From positions 1 to 45,966 of the forward strand of contig NZ_CALMGQ010000078.1 of assembly GCF_937863595.1 (NCBI RefSeq): a DNA stretch of 45,966 nucleotides, given 5' to 3'. A program made the translations under genes and the position numbers. The stretch's first letter is position 1. Each line of letters opens with the position of its first letter. This DNA comes from an uncultured Cytophaga sp. (lineage in GTDB: Bacteria; Bacteroidota; Bacteroidia; Cytophagales; Cytophagaceae). The notes under the pieces were generated by a model, which saw only the letters and a list, made by a program, of their open reading frames with translations, was not told the DNA's origin and made no database searches. Shown in pieces: positions 25,306 to 33,405 of this stretch.

Positions 25306-25578
25306 TCAATTTTTAGATTTAAAAACTTCTGCGCGTATAGATGCTACATCCAAATCGCTCAACACCGTTACAATTTCTGGAAACCCGGTTTCGTGGTAGA
25401 CAAATTATTTTTCGCGTAATTTGGCTATGGCTTCTTCTTTAGTCCAATTTTCATACACCATACGATAGCCTGCAATAACGGCGCCGGTTCTGTCGGAGCC
25501 ATGTAGGCAATGGAGTAAGATTGGTTTTTTAGATTGTTGTATCAAGCATAAAGCTTGTATAATAAAAGCATCCTAAAT
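25306..25578 (-). pseudogene. Dual-specificity / tyrosine phosphatase pseudogene
   Basis: One minus-strand frame reads DAFIIQALCLIQQSKKPILL, then HCLHGSDRTGAVIAGYRMVY and ENWTKEEAIAKLREK. A TAA follows, and then, still in frame, FVYHETGFPEIVTVLSDLDV and ASIRAEVFKSKN, stop. HC-x5-R (HCLHGSDR) is the phosphatase P-loop. The N-terminal half is missing (an in-frame TAG precedes DAFII). So the gene is 5'-truncated and carries an internal stop. The last codons lie in the 55-bp direct repeat that brackets the toxin-antitoxin pair. Confidence 0.85.
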
Positions 25579-25754
25579 TTTATTGGTATTTTGCTAAAAA
25601 CATTCTACAGCAAACCATGTTGTTGCCTATATCAAATAATCTGCATTATATTCGTCCGGATACACGATGCTTAGGTTTCTTAAGTTTAGACTTCTTTTTT
25701 CATAAATGCATATCTGAATAGCCAGATTATAATCTAGATACATAAGACAAAAAA
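25579..25754. other. Short unassigned gap
   Basis: No gene or repeat is recognised between the phosphatase remnant and the terminator of the small gene. It may contain the lost 5' part of the phosphatase in unrecognisable form. Confidence 0.3.
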
Positions 25755-25779
25755 AAATCCGAAGCGAACTTCGGATTTT
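25755..25779 (-). terminator. Bidirectional terminator downstream of the small gene
   Basis: AATCCGAAG-CGAA-CTTCGGATT with an A-run before and a T-run after. It sits 76 bp past the stop of the 42-residue gene, supporting that gene's transcription. Confidence 0.85.
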
Positions 25780-25854
25780 TTACTATCTCGTTTAAATAAT
25801 TAAATTCCCAAAATGAATCCTTATTTTCCAATTCATAATGGAACTGTGACTGAT

Positions 25855-25983
25855 TCATGAATGCGTCAATTGTTCGTATTTTTCAGATGCAGCCCAATCT
25901 TTTTCTATTTGCTCTTTTGAATTGTTCTGAAAATACAATTTCAAATTTTCTAAAACCGTAGTCATAGCTTTATTTTTTTTCAT
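25855..25983 (-). CDS. Small protein of 42 residues
   Basis: ATG at 25983, sequence MKKNKAMTTVLENLKLYFQN, NSKEQIEKDWAASEKYEQLT, HS, stop; a start at the second Met (25965) would give a 36-residue form. It resembles short Bacteroidota proteins with an N(T/S)xKExxxxDW motif that I recall being annotated as hypothetical; the function is unknown. Predicted mostly helical and cytoplasmic. Support comes from the protein-like composition and a good terminator downstream. It stands alone. Confidence 0.6.
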   Translation of the reverse strand: MKKNKAMTTVLENLKLYFQNNSKEQIEKDWAASEKYEQLTHS

Positions 25984-26174
25984 AGTGTGTAATTTAGAAT
26001 GTACATCGATGATTATCAATTTAAAGTTCAATTAGTCACTATTCAACAACTATGCAATACTATAATCCACTTATCATAAGCATTTAATTTACAAGCAACG
26101 AGAACAAATAAACTAAATTCAACATGCTATTATTTATATTCAATCAAAATTTCCAAGCTACACACAACACCAGT

Positions 26175-26198
26175 CGGTTGGCTGAAAAAGCACAACCG
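26175..26198. repeat. Conserved-loop hairpin, copy B
   Basis: Stem CGGTTG / CAACCG around GCTGAAAAAGCA. On the minus strand it reads CGGTTG-TGCTTTTTCAGC-CAACCG. Family as at 16215 and 35381. Confidence 0.65.
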
Positions 26199-26278
26199 AG
26201 GCTAGTATATTTGTTTATAAAGAATAAAAACCATTCAAAACAATCCAAGAATGCTACATTCCCACGACCAGCCAATAA

Positions 26279-26310
26279 AAAACCCTCGCTGCTTACACAC
26301 CGAGGGTTTT
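26279..26310 (-). terminator. sucD terminator
   Basis: AAAACCCTCG / CGAGGGTTTT around a 12-nt loop, flanked by A and T runs, beginning 25 bp past the sucD stop codon. Confidence 0.9.
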
Positions 26311-26334
26311 CTTATTATCTAAAAGTGTAAAACA

Positions 26335-27216
26335 TTACACCAATTCTTTCTTCATAACTTTAGCCATTGTTTCGCCAATGTCTGCTGGAGATTGTACTAC
26401 GAAAATACCACACTCAGCCATGATTTTCATCTTCGCTGCTGCTGTATCGTCTGCACCACCAACAATTGCACCTGCGTGACCCATACGACGTCCTGGAGGA
26501 GCTGTTTGACCTGCAATAAAGCCTACCACGGGTTTAGTACCGTGTGCTTTAATCCATTTTGCTGCATCGCCTTCTAATTGTCCACCGATTTCACCAATCA
26601 TAATGATACCATCCGTTTCAGGATCGTTCATCAATAATTCAACTGCTTCTTTTGTAGTTGTACCAATGATTGGATCACCACCAATACCAATAGCAGTAGA
26701 AATACCGAAACCTGCTTTCACAATTTGATCGGCTGCTTCGTATGTTAAGGTACCTGATTTAGATACAATACCGATACGACCTTTTTTGAAAATAAAACCT
26801 GGCATGATACCAACTTTCGCTTCGCCGGGAGTGATTACACCTGGACAGTTTGGACCAATCAACGTAATTTTGCGCGCTGTAACGTATGCTTTTGCATCAA
26901 TCATATCACGAACTGGGATACCTTCTGTAATACAAATAATAACTTTAATACCTGCATCTGCGGCTTCCATGATTGCATCGGCAGCAAATGCTGGCGGAAC
27001 AAAAATGATGGATACATCTGCACCTGTTTTAGCAACTGCATCTGCAACCGTATTGAATACTGGTTTATCTAAGTGAGAAGAACCGCCTTTACCTGGAGTA
27101 ACACCACCAACTACATTTGTTCCATACTCAATCATTTGTTGTGCGTGGAAACTGCCTTCCGTACCCGTAAAACCTTGTACGATTACTTTTGAATTTTTAT
27201 TTACTAGAACGCTCAT
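26335..27216 (-). CDS. sucD: Succinyl-CoA synthetase (ADP/GDP-forming) alpha subunit
   Basis: 293 residues, full length. With SucB-type beta subunit (SucC) it interconverts succinyl-CoA and succinate with substrate-level phosphorylation in the TCA cycle. Visible motifs: N-terminal CoA-binding Rossmann fold ([34 protein letters not shown]), the [13 protein letters not shown] signature around residues 123-135, [17 protein letters not shown], and the phosphohistidine loop [12 protein letters not shown] near residue 245. No sucC neighbour is present, which is usual in this phylum. A strong terminator follows. A 55-bp piece of this gene is repeated at 24262-24316. Confidence 0.97.
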   Translation of the reverse strand: MSVLVNKNSKVIVQGFTGTEGSFHAQQMIEYGTNVVGGVTPGKGGSSHLDKPVFNTVADAVAKTGADVSIIFVPPAFAADAIMEAADAGIKVIICITEGIPVRDMIDAKAYVTARKITLIGPNCPGVITPGEAKVGIMPGFIFKKGRIGIVSKSGTLTYEAADQIVKAGFGISTAIGIGGDPIIGTTTKEAVELLMNDPETDGIIMIGEIGGQLEGDAAKWIKAHGTKPVVGFIAGQTAPPGRRMGHAGAIVGGADDTAAAKMKIMAECGIFVVQSPADIGETMAKVMKKELV

Positions 27217-27324
27217 TTTATTAGTGCTAAATGGATTTAAGTCTTACAAAAATAAAAGATTTCAGGGTTAAAAAAAGCCTATTGCTATTAAAATTGCATT
27301 AAAAGCGCATTTGGTGGACAAATA

Positions 27325-28221
27325 CTACTTTCTAGGGATAATATAGACGATTCGGACCATGGCAACAAAATAGCCATCCAATCCAAAACGTGTTCCTCGA
27401 TTTTGTCCAGCGGAGGTACTAGAAACGTAGGAATAGCCATCTGAAGTGGTTAGAACGGGATAACCCAAATCATTCTGAATGTATGTTAAGTTTCTTTTAT
27501 CTCCTGAATATGAATCGGTTGCTTGAGCAGAACGATTGGAGAAATACTTGGCATCGGAAGAATTCAAACGTGCAGGATCTACATAGGTACCTTTGGCATC
27601 GTCCAAATAGTCGGTAAAAGTAAATCGATAGCCCAATTCGAACTCAATATCAAAATGACTGCTAATTTTATATGTCACTCCTACTGAAACAGGAATGTAA
27701 GCAGTAAATGCCGAGTAGGAATGATTTTCGGTTTGAATGGTTCTTAAATTGCGCCAATTCCCTGTCGAGTCTTTTGCTTTGGGATTGGTATATAAAAGTC
27801 CGATACCAAGGGTTGCAAATCCGTTTATTTTTTTGCGCTTGGTAAAATAATCAAAGGTAGGTAAAAATTCATAGCGCCCATGCAGGCCTATTTCAATCAC
27901 ATCGTTGCGCATGTGCAAATTTCGAATGTATGCATTTTGAGTTCGGTTCCTTTTTGGAGAAGATACGGCATTGTCGTCTGCCACCAAACGAATGTAATTT
28001 ACATCTGTAGTCAATGCAAAATTGGGCGTAATTTTATGTAAGTATTGTAAGCCCGTACCCCAACGTATGGTTTTTATTCCCGAAGATACATCTCCAAAAA
28101 AATAGCTTCCCATACCCTGTACACCCAATGAATAATACGTTGCAGTTCTACCTTTTTTTTGTGCAAAGGAAGGAAGTGCTAGTACGTTCAAGAGTATAAA
28201 AAAAAGGCTTCGTTTTAACAC
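27325..28221 (-). CDS. DUF6089 / PorG-like outer-membrane beta-barrel protein
   Basis: 298 residues with signal peptide (MLKRSLFFILLNVLALPSFA) and alternating beta-strand pattern to the C-terminus. Start of the mature part: YYSLGVQGMGSYFFGDVSSG; mid-part IEIGLHGRYEFLPTFDYFTK, GFATLGIGLLYTNPKA and PVSVGVTYKISSHFDIEFEL; end GYFVAMVRIVYIIPRK with a terminal strand. This is the architecture of DUF6089 proteins, relatives of the type IX secretion component PorG. Whether it is PorG itself or a paralogue cannot be told from the sequence alone. Monocistronic, outer membrane. Confidence 0.75.
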   Translation of the reverse strand: MLKRSLFFILLNVLALPSFAQKKGRTATYYSLGVQGMGSYFFGDVSSGIKTIRWGTGLQYLHKITPNFALTTDVNYIRLVADDNAVSSPKRNRTQNAYIRNLHMRNDVIEIGLHGRYEFLPTFDYFTKRKKINGFATLGIGLLYTNPKAKDSTGNWRNLRTIQTENHSYSAFTAYIPVSVGVTYKISSHFDIEFELGYRFTFTDYLDDAKGTYVDPARLNSSDAKYFSNRSAQATDSYSGDKRNLTYIQNDLGYPVLTTSDGYSYVSSTSAGQNRGTRFGLDGYFVAMVRIVYIIPRK

Positions 28222-29027
28222 AGGGAAATGTATACGGTTTGTTGGCTAAAGATAGGAAAAAAAGTACTGAGTACAGAGTACGAAGTACAAAGATTATGTT
28301 TCTAGTGCTAATTGGTATTTAACTAGATAAATAATAAGAATAGCGTAAATCTGATAAGATTTATAAGCCATGGATTGGCACGTTTACGGTCACAAATGTA
28401 CCTAGTATTTGAAAAATCAGGATTGTAAACTGCCAACCATTTGTTTGCTGTAGATAGATTGTAAGGTTGAATATTAAAGTTTCTTTATTGATTCGTTAAT
28501 GTGAGTTATGCAATTAATTGTTAAATGTCGATTCGTTCATTACACTATTTAAACCTTTCCATTTTATAATTTGAATAGATTACATATGATTTTTCTAATT
28601 GGTATAATTAAAAAAATAATTTCTAAAAATCTTTCTTTATAAATATCAGGTATGGATTGTTATCGATTCTTCTGTTCTTTTGTCTTGATACAAAAGAACC
28701 AAAAAATCAAGGCTGATTTCAAATTAGCTAAAATTATGTCTTAGGGAGCTAACGCTACAAAACCGTCCTGAAAAAGGACTAGTTGTAGCGTTTAAAAAGC
28801 TCCATAAGCCATAATTTCTTAACGCAATTTGAAATGAGGCCGTTTGGTTTAAACATTAAATATTGCTTTGAAAAAATATTTATCTAGTATTTACAGTATT
28901 GTTAGAGTTAATAGATAATATGAACGTTTATTTATTTTTTCAAATTATTGATTACATCCTTCACGAAACTTGATTTTATAAAATCCATACTAAGATCATA
29001 ATCTTTGTACTCCGTACTAAGTACTCT
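28222..29027. repeat. Non-coding 800-bp region with inverted repeats and a long structured element
   Basis: No gene. Two 30-bp GTAC-rich sequences, 28270-28299 and 28997-29026, are inverted copies with 27 of 30 positions matching; the second ends at the rarA stop codon. Between them lie a hairpin GTTCTTTTGT-CTTGAT-ACAAAAGAAC (28674-28699) and a long imperfect hairpin (28713-28838). The long hairpin's arms pair through TTTCAAATT, ATTATG, GGAGCT and AACGCTACAA around an apical GTCCT-GAAAA-AGGAC stem. I recall the GATACAAAAGAACCAAAAAATCAAGG string from many Bacteroidota genomes. Confidence 0.65.
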
Positions 29028-30290
29028 TCAATACTTATACTTCGCCTTCCACCTCTTCTGCAGAAACACTCGAAGTTCATTCTCGCGCGCGCTATTACCC
29101 GGTTCGTAGATTTTTTTGTTGGCGAGTTTGTCGGGCATGTATTCTTGTTCTACAAAATTATTTTCGTAGGAATGTGCGTATTTATATTCTTTTCCGTAGT
29201 CTAGATTTTTCATCAATTTGGTTGGCGCATTACGCAAATGTAATGGTACGGGTAAGTCGCCCATGGAGCGCACCAATTGCTGAGCTTCGTTGATGGCCAT
29301 GTAGGAGGCGTTACTTTTGGGAGAAGATGCTAAGTAGGTTGTTACCTGCGATAAAATAATTCTGGATTCGGGCCAGCCGATCACACGCACGGCATCAAAG
29401 GCGGTAGTAGCCATTACCAGTGCAGTGGGATTGGCATTTCCAATATCTTCGGAAGCTAAAATTAATAATCGTCGTGCAATGAAATCCACTTCTTCTCCGC
29501 CTTCAATCATACGTGCAAGCCAATATACTGCGGCGTTTGGATCGCTGCCTCGAACGGATTTTATGAATGCAGAAATAACATCGTAATGCATCTCTCCATT
29601 TTTATCGTAAGAAGCAACTTTCTTCTGTGCAATTTTTTGTACGTATTCATCCGTAATAACGATATCGCCTTTACCCGCAGCATCGATTACCAACTCCAGT
29701 AAATTCAATAGCTTCCGCGCATCGCCACCCGATAAACGGAGTAACGATTCATGTTCTTGAATGGTAATGTTTCGTGTTTTTAAATATGCATCGTTCTGAA
29801 TCGCATGATGCATCAACAGCACCAATTCTTCTTCGCTCAAGGATTGCAACACGTATACTTGAGAACGGGATAACAAAGCAGATATTACTTGAAAAGAAGG
29901 ATTTTCAGTAGTTGCACCAATCAATTGTATGATTCCTTTTTCGACCGCACCAAGTAACGCATCTTGTTGCGATTTACTAAAACGGTGAATTTCATCGATA
30001 AATAAAACCGCTTTGCCTTGTTGTTGCGCATTGGCAATTACCTCGCGCACTTCTTTGACACCTGCGCTGATAGCAGATAAGGTATAAAAAGGCAAACCCA
30101 TTTTATTTGCTAAGAGCTGCGCTAAGGTAGTTTTTCCCACGCCTGGCGGCCCCCATAAAATCATCGAAGGCATTTTACCTTCTTCCACAAATCGTCTAAA
30201 AACCATGCCTTCGCCGATTAGATGCTTTTGTCCATAAACTTCGTCGATGGTTTGCGGGCGCATACGTTCCGCCAAAGGGATCAGTTGCAT
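29028..30290 (-). CDS. rarA: Replication-associated recombination protein A (RarA/MgsA, AAA+ ATPase)
   Basis: 420 residues. Acts on stalled replication forks, related to clamp-loader ATPases and Mgs1/WRNIP1. Start MQLIPLAERMRPQTIDEVYG is the family N-terminus. Walker A GPPGVGKTT (residues 47-55), Walker B LFIDEIHRFSKSQQDALL (about 96-113), sensor 1 GATTENPSF and sensor 2 GGDARKLLNLLEL follow in order. A C-terminal tetramerisation domain holds SDPNAAVYWLARMIEGGED-like sequence, ASEDIGNANP and DLPVPLHLRNAPTKLMK. Full length. Divergent from the EamA gene. Confidence 0.95.
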   Translation of the reverse strand: MQLIPLAERMRPQTIDEVYGQKHLIGEGMVFRRFVEEGKMPSMILWGPPGVGKTTLAQLLANKMGLPFYTLSAISAGVKEVREVIANAQQQGKAVLFIDEIHRFSKSQQDALLGAVEKGIIQLIGATTENPSFQVISALLSRSQVYVLQSLSEEELVLLMHHAIQNDAYLKTRNITIQEHESLLRLSGGDARKLLNLLELVIDAAGKGDIVITDEYVQKIAQKKVASYDKNGEMHYDVISAFIKSVRGSDPNAAVYWLARMIEGGEEVDFIARRLLILASEDIGNANPTALVMATTAFDAVRVIGWPESRIILSQVTTYLASSPKSNASYMAINEAQQLVRSMGDLPVPLHLRNAPTKLMKNLDYGKEYKYAHSYENNFVEQEYMPDKLANKKIYEPGNSARENELRVFLQKRWKAKYKY

Positions 30291-30541
30291 AGTGGTAATG
30301 GTCTTGAGATAGTATTGAATGTTATTTTAACGCGGAATCGTTTTTGTGATTTGTAATCACCGCCTTCTTTTCTGAAAGCAGAGGTTGCTTTGTCAAAAGA
30401 CCAAGCATGGCAAAACGGCGACGCACAAGATGGTTGGTCAAAAGACCAAGCACGGCACTTACTGGAAGAATTACTATTTTTCCGTCCAAGTACGAGGTTG
30501 CTACAGTAAATTTACATAAAATTGTGCTTCCAATTCCTATT

Positions 30542-31447
30542 ATGAACAGAATAGTCCGCGCGCATATTTTTTTAACCATACTTACCATTATATCAGGTTT
30601 CAATTATACGATAGCAAAAAAAGTGATGCCGGAGTTTATTCAAGCTTCCAGCATCATTTGGATACGCATGGTGTGCACAGCCACGTTCTTCTTGCTATTT
30701 ATTGCTTTAAGCAAGCGCTCCTTTAAAATAGAACAGAAAGATTATGTCCGTTTATTTTTGTGTGCCATTTTTGGAATTGTTATCAATCAAATATTTTTCT
30801 TTGAAGGCTTGAGTAGAACCTCTCCCATCAATACATCCTTGATTATGTCTGGGATTCCCATCACGGTGTTTATACTTTCCATTGCGTTTCTAAAAGAAAA
30901 AATGAATGCTTGGAATCTGTTTGGCTTGTTGTTAAGTGCAACGGGTGCCGTGATATTGTTATTAGATTCCAGAGGAAAGTTTGAAGGCTTATTTATTGGC
31001 GATGTATTTATTCTAATCAACGCGATTTCCTATGGCATTTTTTTAATACTCGCACGCCAATTGATGCGCACCTACGATTCGGTAACGGTTATCTTTTGGA
31101 TTTTTTTAATGGGTGCATGTTTGAGTTTTCCTTATAGTTATTTAAACTATACAACGACCGATTGGCTGCACATACCAACCTATGCGTGGTTATCGCTTGG
31201 CTTTATTGTGGTCTTTGCTACCATCGTAAATTATTATATTGGTGTAGATGTTTTGAAAGATATCAGCCCGGCTGTTTCGAGCATGTATGTCTATATTCAA
31301 CCCATTGTAACAACCTTGGTGGCCTTGTATTTTGGATCTGATGCGCTAGACGACAAAAAATTACTGAGCTCGATAGCCATTTTAGTAGGTGTATATTTGG
31401 TTGGCAAAAGTACAAAAAGCACAACATTAGACGACTCCGCTCAATAA
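30542..31447 (+). CDS. EamA-family (DMT superfamily) transporter
   Basis: 301 residues from the ATG at 30542 (MNRIVRAHIFLTILTIISGF); in-frame sequence before it is unlikely as protein. Ten transmembrane helices in two EamA repeats. Typical features: FNYTIAKKVMPE after helix 1, a Pro/Gly-rich MSGIPITVFILSIAFLKEKM and, in repeat 2, SSMYVYIQPIVTTLVALYFG. Such proteins export metabolites or amino acids; the substrate is unknown. Divergent from rarA. The leader contains a small hairpin repeat GGTCAAAAGACCAAGCA twice (about 30390 and 30434). Confidence 0.88.
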   Translation: MNRIVRAHIFLTILTIISGFNYTIAKKVMPEFIQASSIIWIRMVCTATFFLLFIALSKRSFKIEQKDYVRLFLCAIFGIVINQIFFFEGLSRTSPINTSLIMSGIPITVFILSIAFLKEKMNAWNLFGLLLSATGAVILLLDSRGKFEGLFIGDVFILINAISYGIFLILARQLMRTYDSVTVIFWIFLMGACLSFPYSYLNYTTTDWLHIPTYAWLSLGFIVVFATIVNYYIGVDVLKDISPAVSSMYVYIQPIVTTLVALYFGSDALDDKKLLSSIAILVGVYLVGKSTKSTTLDDSAQ

Positions 31448-31615
31448 AAATGCATTTTCAAAGACTTAATTAAAAGCATTTTATAAAAAAAACAGCTATT
31501 TAAAGGATGTATCTTAGATAATTGATTAAAATTTATGGCTTCAAAAAAGGGTATTTTTCCCTATAAGAAGACCAAAATTAAAAGTAGAATTTCTAGTACT
31601 TGAGTAAAATAAGGT

Positions 31616-31623
31616 TATTTTTG
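31616..31623 (+). promoter_or_regulatory. Possible Bacteroidota -7 element before the RRM gene
   Basis: TATTTTTG matches the phylum's TAnnTTTG -7 consensus, 43 bp before the start codon. A TTG lies 13 bp upstream, closer than the usual spacing, so the assignment is tentative. Confidence 0.35.
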
Positions 31624-31665
31624 TATTATAAAGTATAATCAATTTACACTAGGTCATTTAGAATT

Positions 31666-32097
31666 ATGAACATCTTTGTTGGAAGCCTTCCATTTAGTTT
31701 AGAAGAAAACGAATTAAAAGAATTTTTTGAAGAATACGGTGAAGTAAGTTCAGCGAAAATCATCTCTGATAAATTCACAGGTAGAAGTAAAGGTTTCGGT
31801 TTTGTTGAAATGCCAGATGATGCAGCAGCACAAAAAGCAATCGACGAATTAAACGGAGCTGAAGTTAACGGACGTACAATCGTTGTTAACAAATCAGAAG
31901 AGAAAAAAGATGGTCCAAGAAGAAGTGGATTCAGCGGTGGTGGTAACGGCGGTGGCGGTGGCTACGGCGGCGGCGGTGGAAACCGTGGCGGCGGTGGTGG
32001 ATACGGCGGCGGTGGTTACGGCGGTGGCGGTGGCGGCGGCGAAAGCCGTGGTTATGGCGGAAGCGGTAACGGTCGTAGCGGTAGAGGTGATCGTTAA
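31666..32097 (+). CDS. RRM RNA-binding protein with glycine-rich tail
   Basis: 143 residues. One RNA recognition motif at 1-80 with RNP2 (MNIFVGSLPF) and RNP1 (KGFGFVEM), followed from about residue 90 by a Gly-rich tail (GGGGGYGGG repeats with Arg, Tyr and Ser). This is the layout of bacterial Rbp / eukaryotic cold-inducible GRPs; in Bacteroidota such proteins are global RNA chaperones, often cold- or stress-induced. Strong ORF on the opposite side of the repeats is antisense noise. A clear terminator follows 20 bp after the stop. Confidence 0.93.
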   Translation: MNIFVGSLPFSLEENELKEFFEEYGEVSSAKIISDKFTGRSKGFGFVEMPDDAAAQKAIDELNGAEVNGRTIVVNKSEEKKDGPRRSGFSGGGNGGGGGYGGGGGNRGGGGGYGGGGYGGGGGGGESRGYGGSGNGRSGRGDR

Positions 32098-32115
32098 TCA
32101 ACACTCTTAATATAT

Positions 32116-32148
32116 AAAAAAGCTTCGTAGTAATACGAAGCTTTTTTT
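32116..32148 (+). terminator. Terminator of the RRM gene
   Basis: AAAAAAGCTTCGTA-GTAA-TACGAAGCTTTTTTT, perfect stem with T-run. Confidence 0.92.
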
Positions 32149-32459
32149 GTTTATATGGGAGCGCTTAAAGCGGAAAGATTAAGGCCTAAGGCGAAATAAC
32201 AGTACTACGTACGGTGTATTAAGTACGGAGTATCGAGTACGGAGTATAGAATAAAAGGGGCTGCTAACTTATAATTTTTTTTATCTAATTTAATTTGAAT
32301 AATTATTTTCGCCAATTATTTAAAGGAAGTACCTATTTACCGTGTTTGATTAGGATATAAAATGGTATCTAAAAAAAACATATTAAATACCCATAGTTCC
32401 TTTTCGTTTAACACAATAGCATGGTACCAATAGAATAATTAACTATCTTACATTTCAAT
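32149..32459. other. Gap with GTAC repeats
   Basis: No gene. 32200-32250 contains tandem AGTACGGAGTA units of the same family as the inverted repeats around 28.3 and 29.0 kb. Confidence 0.45.
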
Positions 32460-33386
32460 CTACTTACCAGTATCCAGCGTGAACTTTTTAAAGAAATCCC
32501 ATACAGCTTGACTGCCATTAAAATCGTCATTTTTTGTGCCCATTATTCTGAATTTGTTTCCACCACCCGGCCAAGCATGTCCACCATTTTTTATTTTATA
32601 AAACCACACTTCCGATTTGCCCGCACAATCTTTATAGTTTATCAATTGAACCGTTGAGTGATCTTTTTTATCTCTGTTCGGAACTTGAATGGTATCCGGT
32701 TTTTGAACACATTGATTTTTCAACGTCCAAATTTTTAGCAACTCTTCTACCCCATTTGCTTGATGCTTGCCATCGTAACTCATAATAAAATCACTGGTTC
32801 CATGCATGTGTAAGATTGGTATATGCCGTTCAGCATTACAATGTACGAGTGTGCTATCTGTCATCAATCCAGAAACGGAAGCAACAGCAGCAATACGATC
32901 GCTCATTTCACATGCGATTCTGTATACCAATGAACCACCTAAACTAACACCTGTAGCATACACTCTTTTTTTATCGATGGAATACATTGACTCGAGCGTA
33001 TCTAATAATTTATTTAAATCTCCTATATCATCCGGACCATTGGTATACGATGCAAATCCCAAACCTGCATTCCAACCAAAATGTGTAGACTGTGGATACA
33101 CAACGATGAAACCTTCCTTGTCTGCCACTTTATCCATCTTACAATAATGCTCGTGCTTAACGGCTTTCGAGCCCATTCCATGGAAATTAAATACCAATGG
33201 ATACGTTTTAGAAGAAGTATAACCCTTTGGAAGATGAATGCTATATCTAGCCTTTTTAGAATCGTGTTTTGAATTATTTTTTTGAGCAAATACCACACTT
33301 CCGTTTAACACAAATGCACAGATGCATATTACTTTAACAAATCTGAATATTCTCTTACCTCTCATTTCTCCTATCCAACCCATCAT
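32460..33386 (-). CDS. Secreted CE1-like esterase (PHB depolymerase / feruloyl-acetylxylan esterase family)
   Basis: 308 residues; the best start is the Met in MRGKRIFRFVKVICICAFVL (33365), which gives a signal peptide ending VVFAQ. Alpha/beta-hydrolase fold: oxyanion-hole region PLVFNFHGMGSKAV, nucleophile elbow ATGVSLGGSLVYRIA (GxSxG), acid in HMHGTSDFIMSY, and catalytic His in KNGGHAWPGGG. It resembles LpqC/poly(3-hydroxybutyrate) depolymerase-like CE1 esterases that cleave feruloyl or acetyl groups from plant xylan. Its position 19 bp downstream of the amylase in the same direction suggests joint expression in polysaccharide use, though the amylase is cytoplasmic. Confidence 0.8.
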   Translation of the reverse strand: MMGWIGEMRGKRIFRFVKVICICAFVLNGSVVFAQKNNSKHDSKKARYSIHLPKGYTSSKTYPLVFNFHGMGSKAVKHEHYCKMDKVADKEGFIVVYPQSTHFGWNAGLGFASYTNGPDDIGDLNKLLDTLESMYSIDKKRVYATGVSLGGSLVYRIACEMSDRIAAVASVSGLMTDSTLVHCNAERHIPILHMHGTSDFIMSYDGKHQANGVEELLKIWTLKNQCVQKPDTIQVPNRDKKDHSTVQLINYKDCAGKSEVWFYKIKNGGHAWPGGGNKFRIMGTKNDDFNGSQAVWDFFKKFTLDTGK

Positions 33387-33405
33387 TATTATTTATTTTA
33401 TTAAA

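Noticed and set aside
31883..32110. 75-residue Val/Ala-rich frame overlapping the RRM gene
   Set aside because: An artefact of the GGT/GGC glycine repeats read in another frame.
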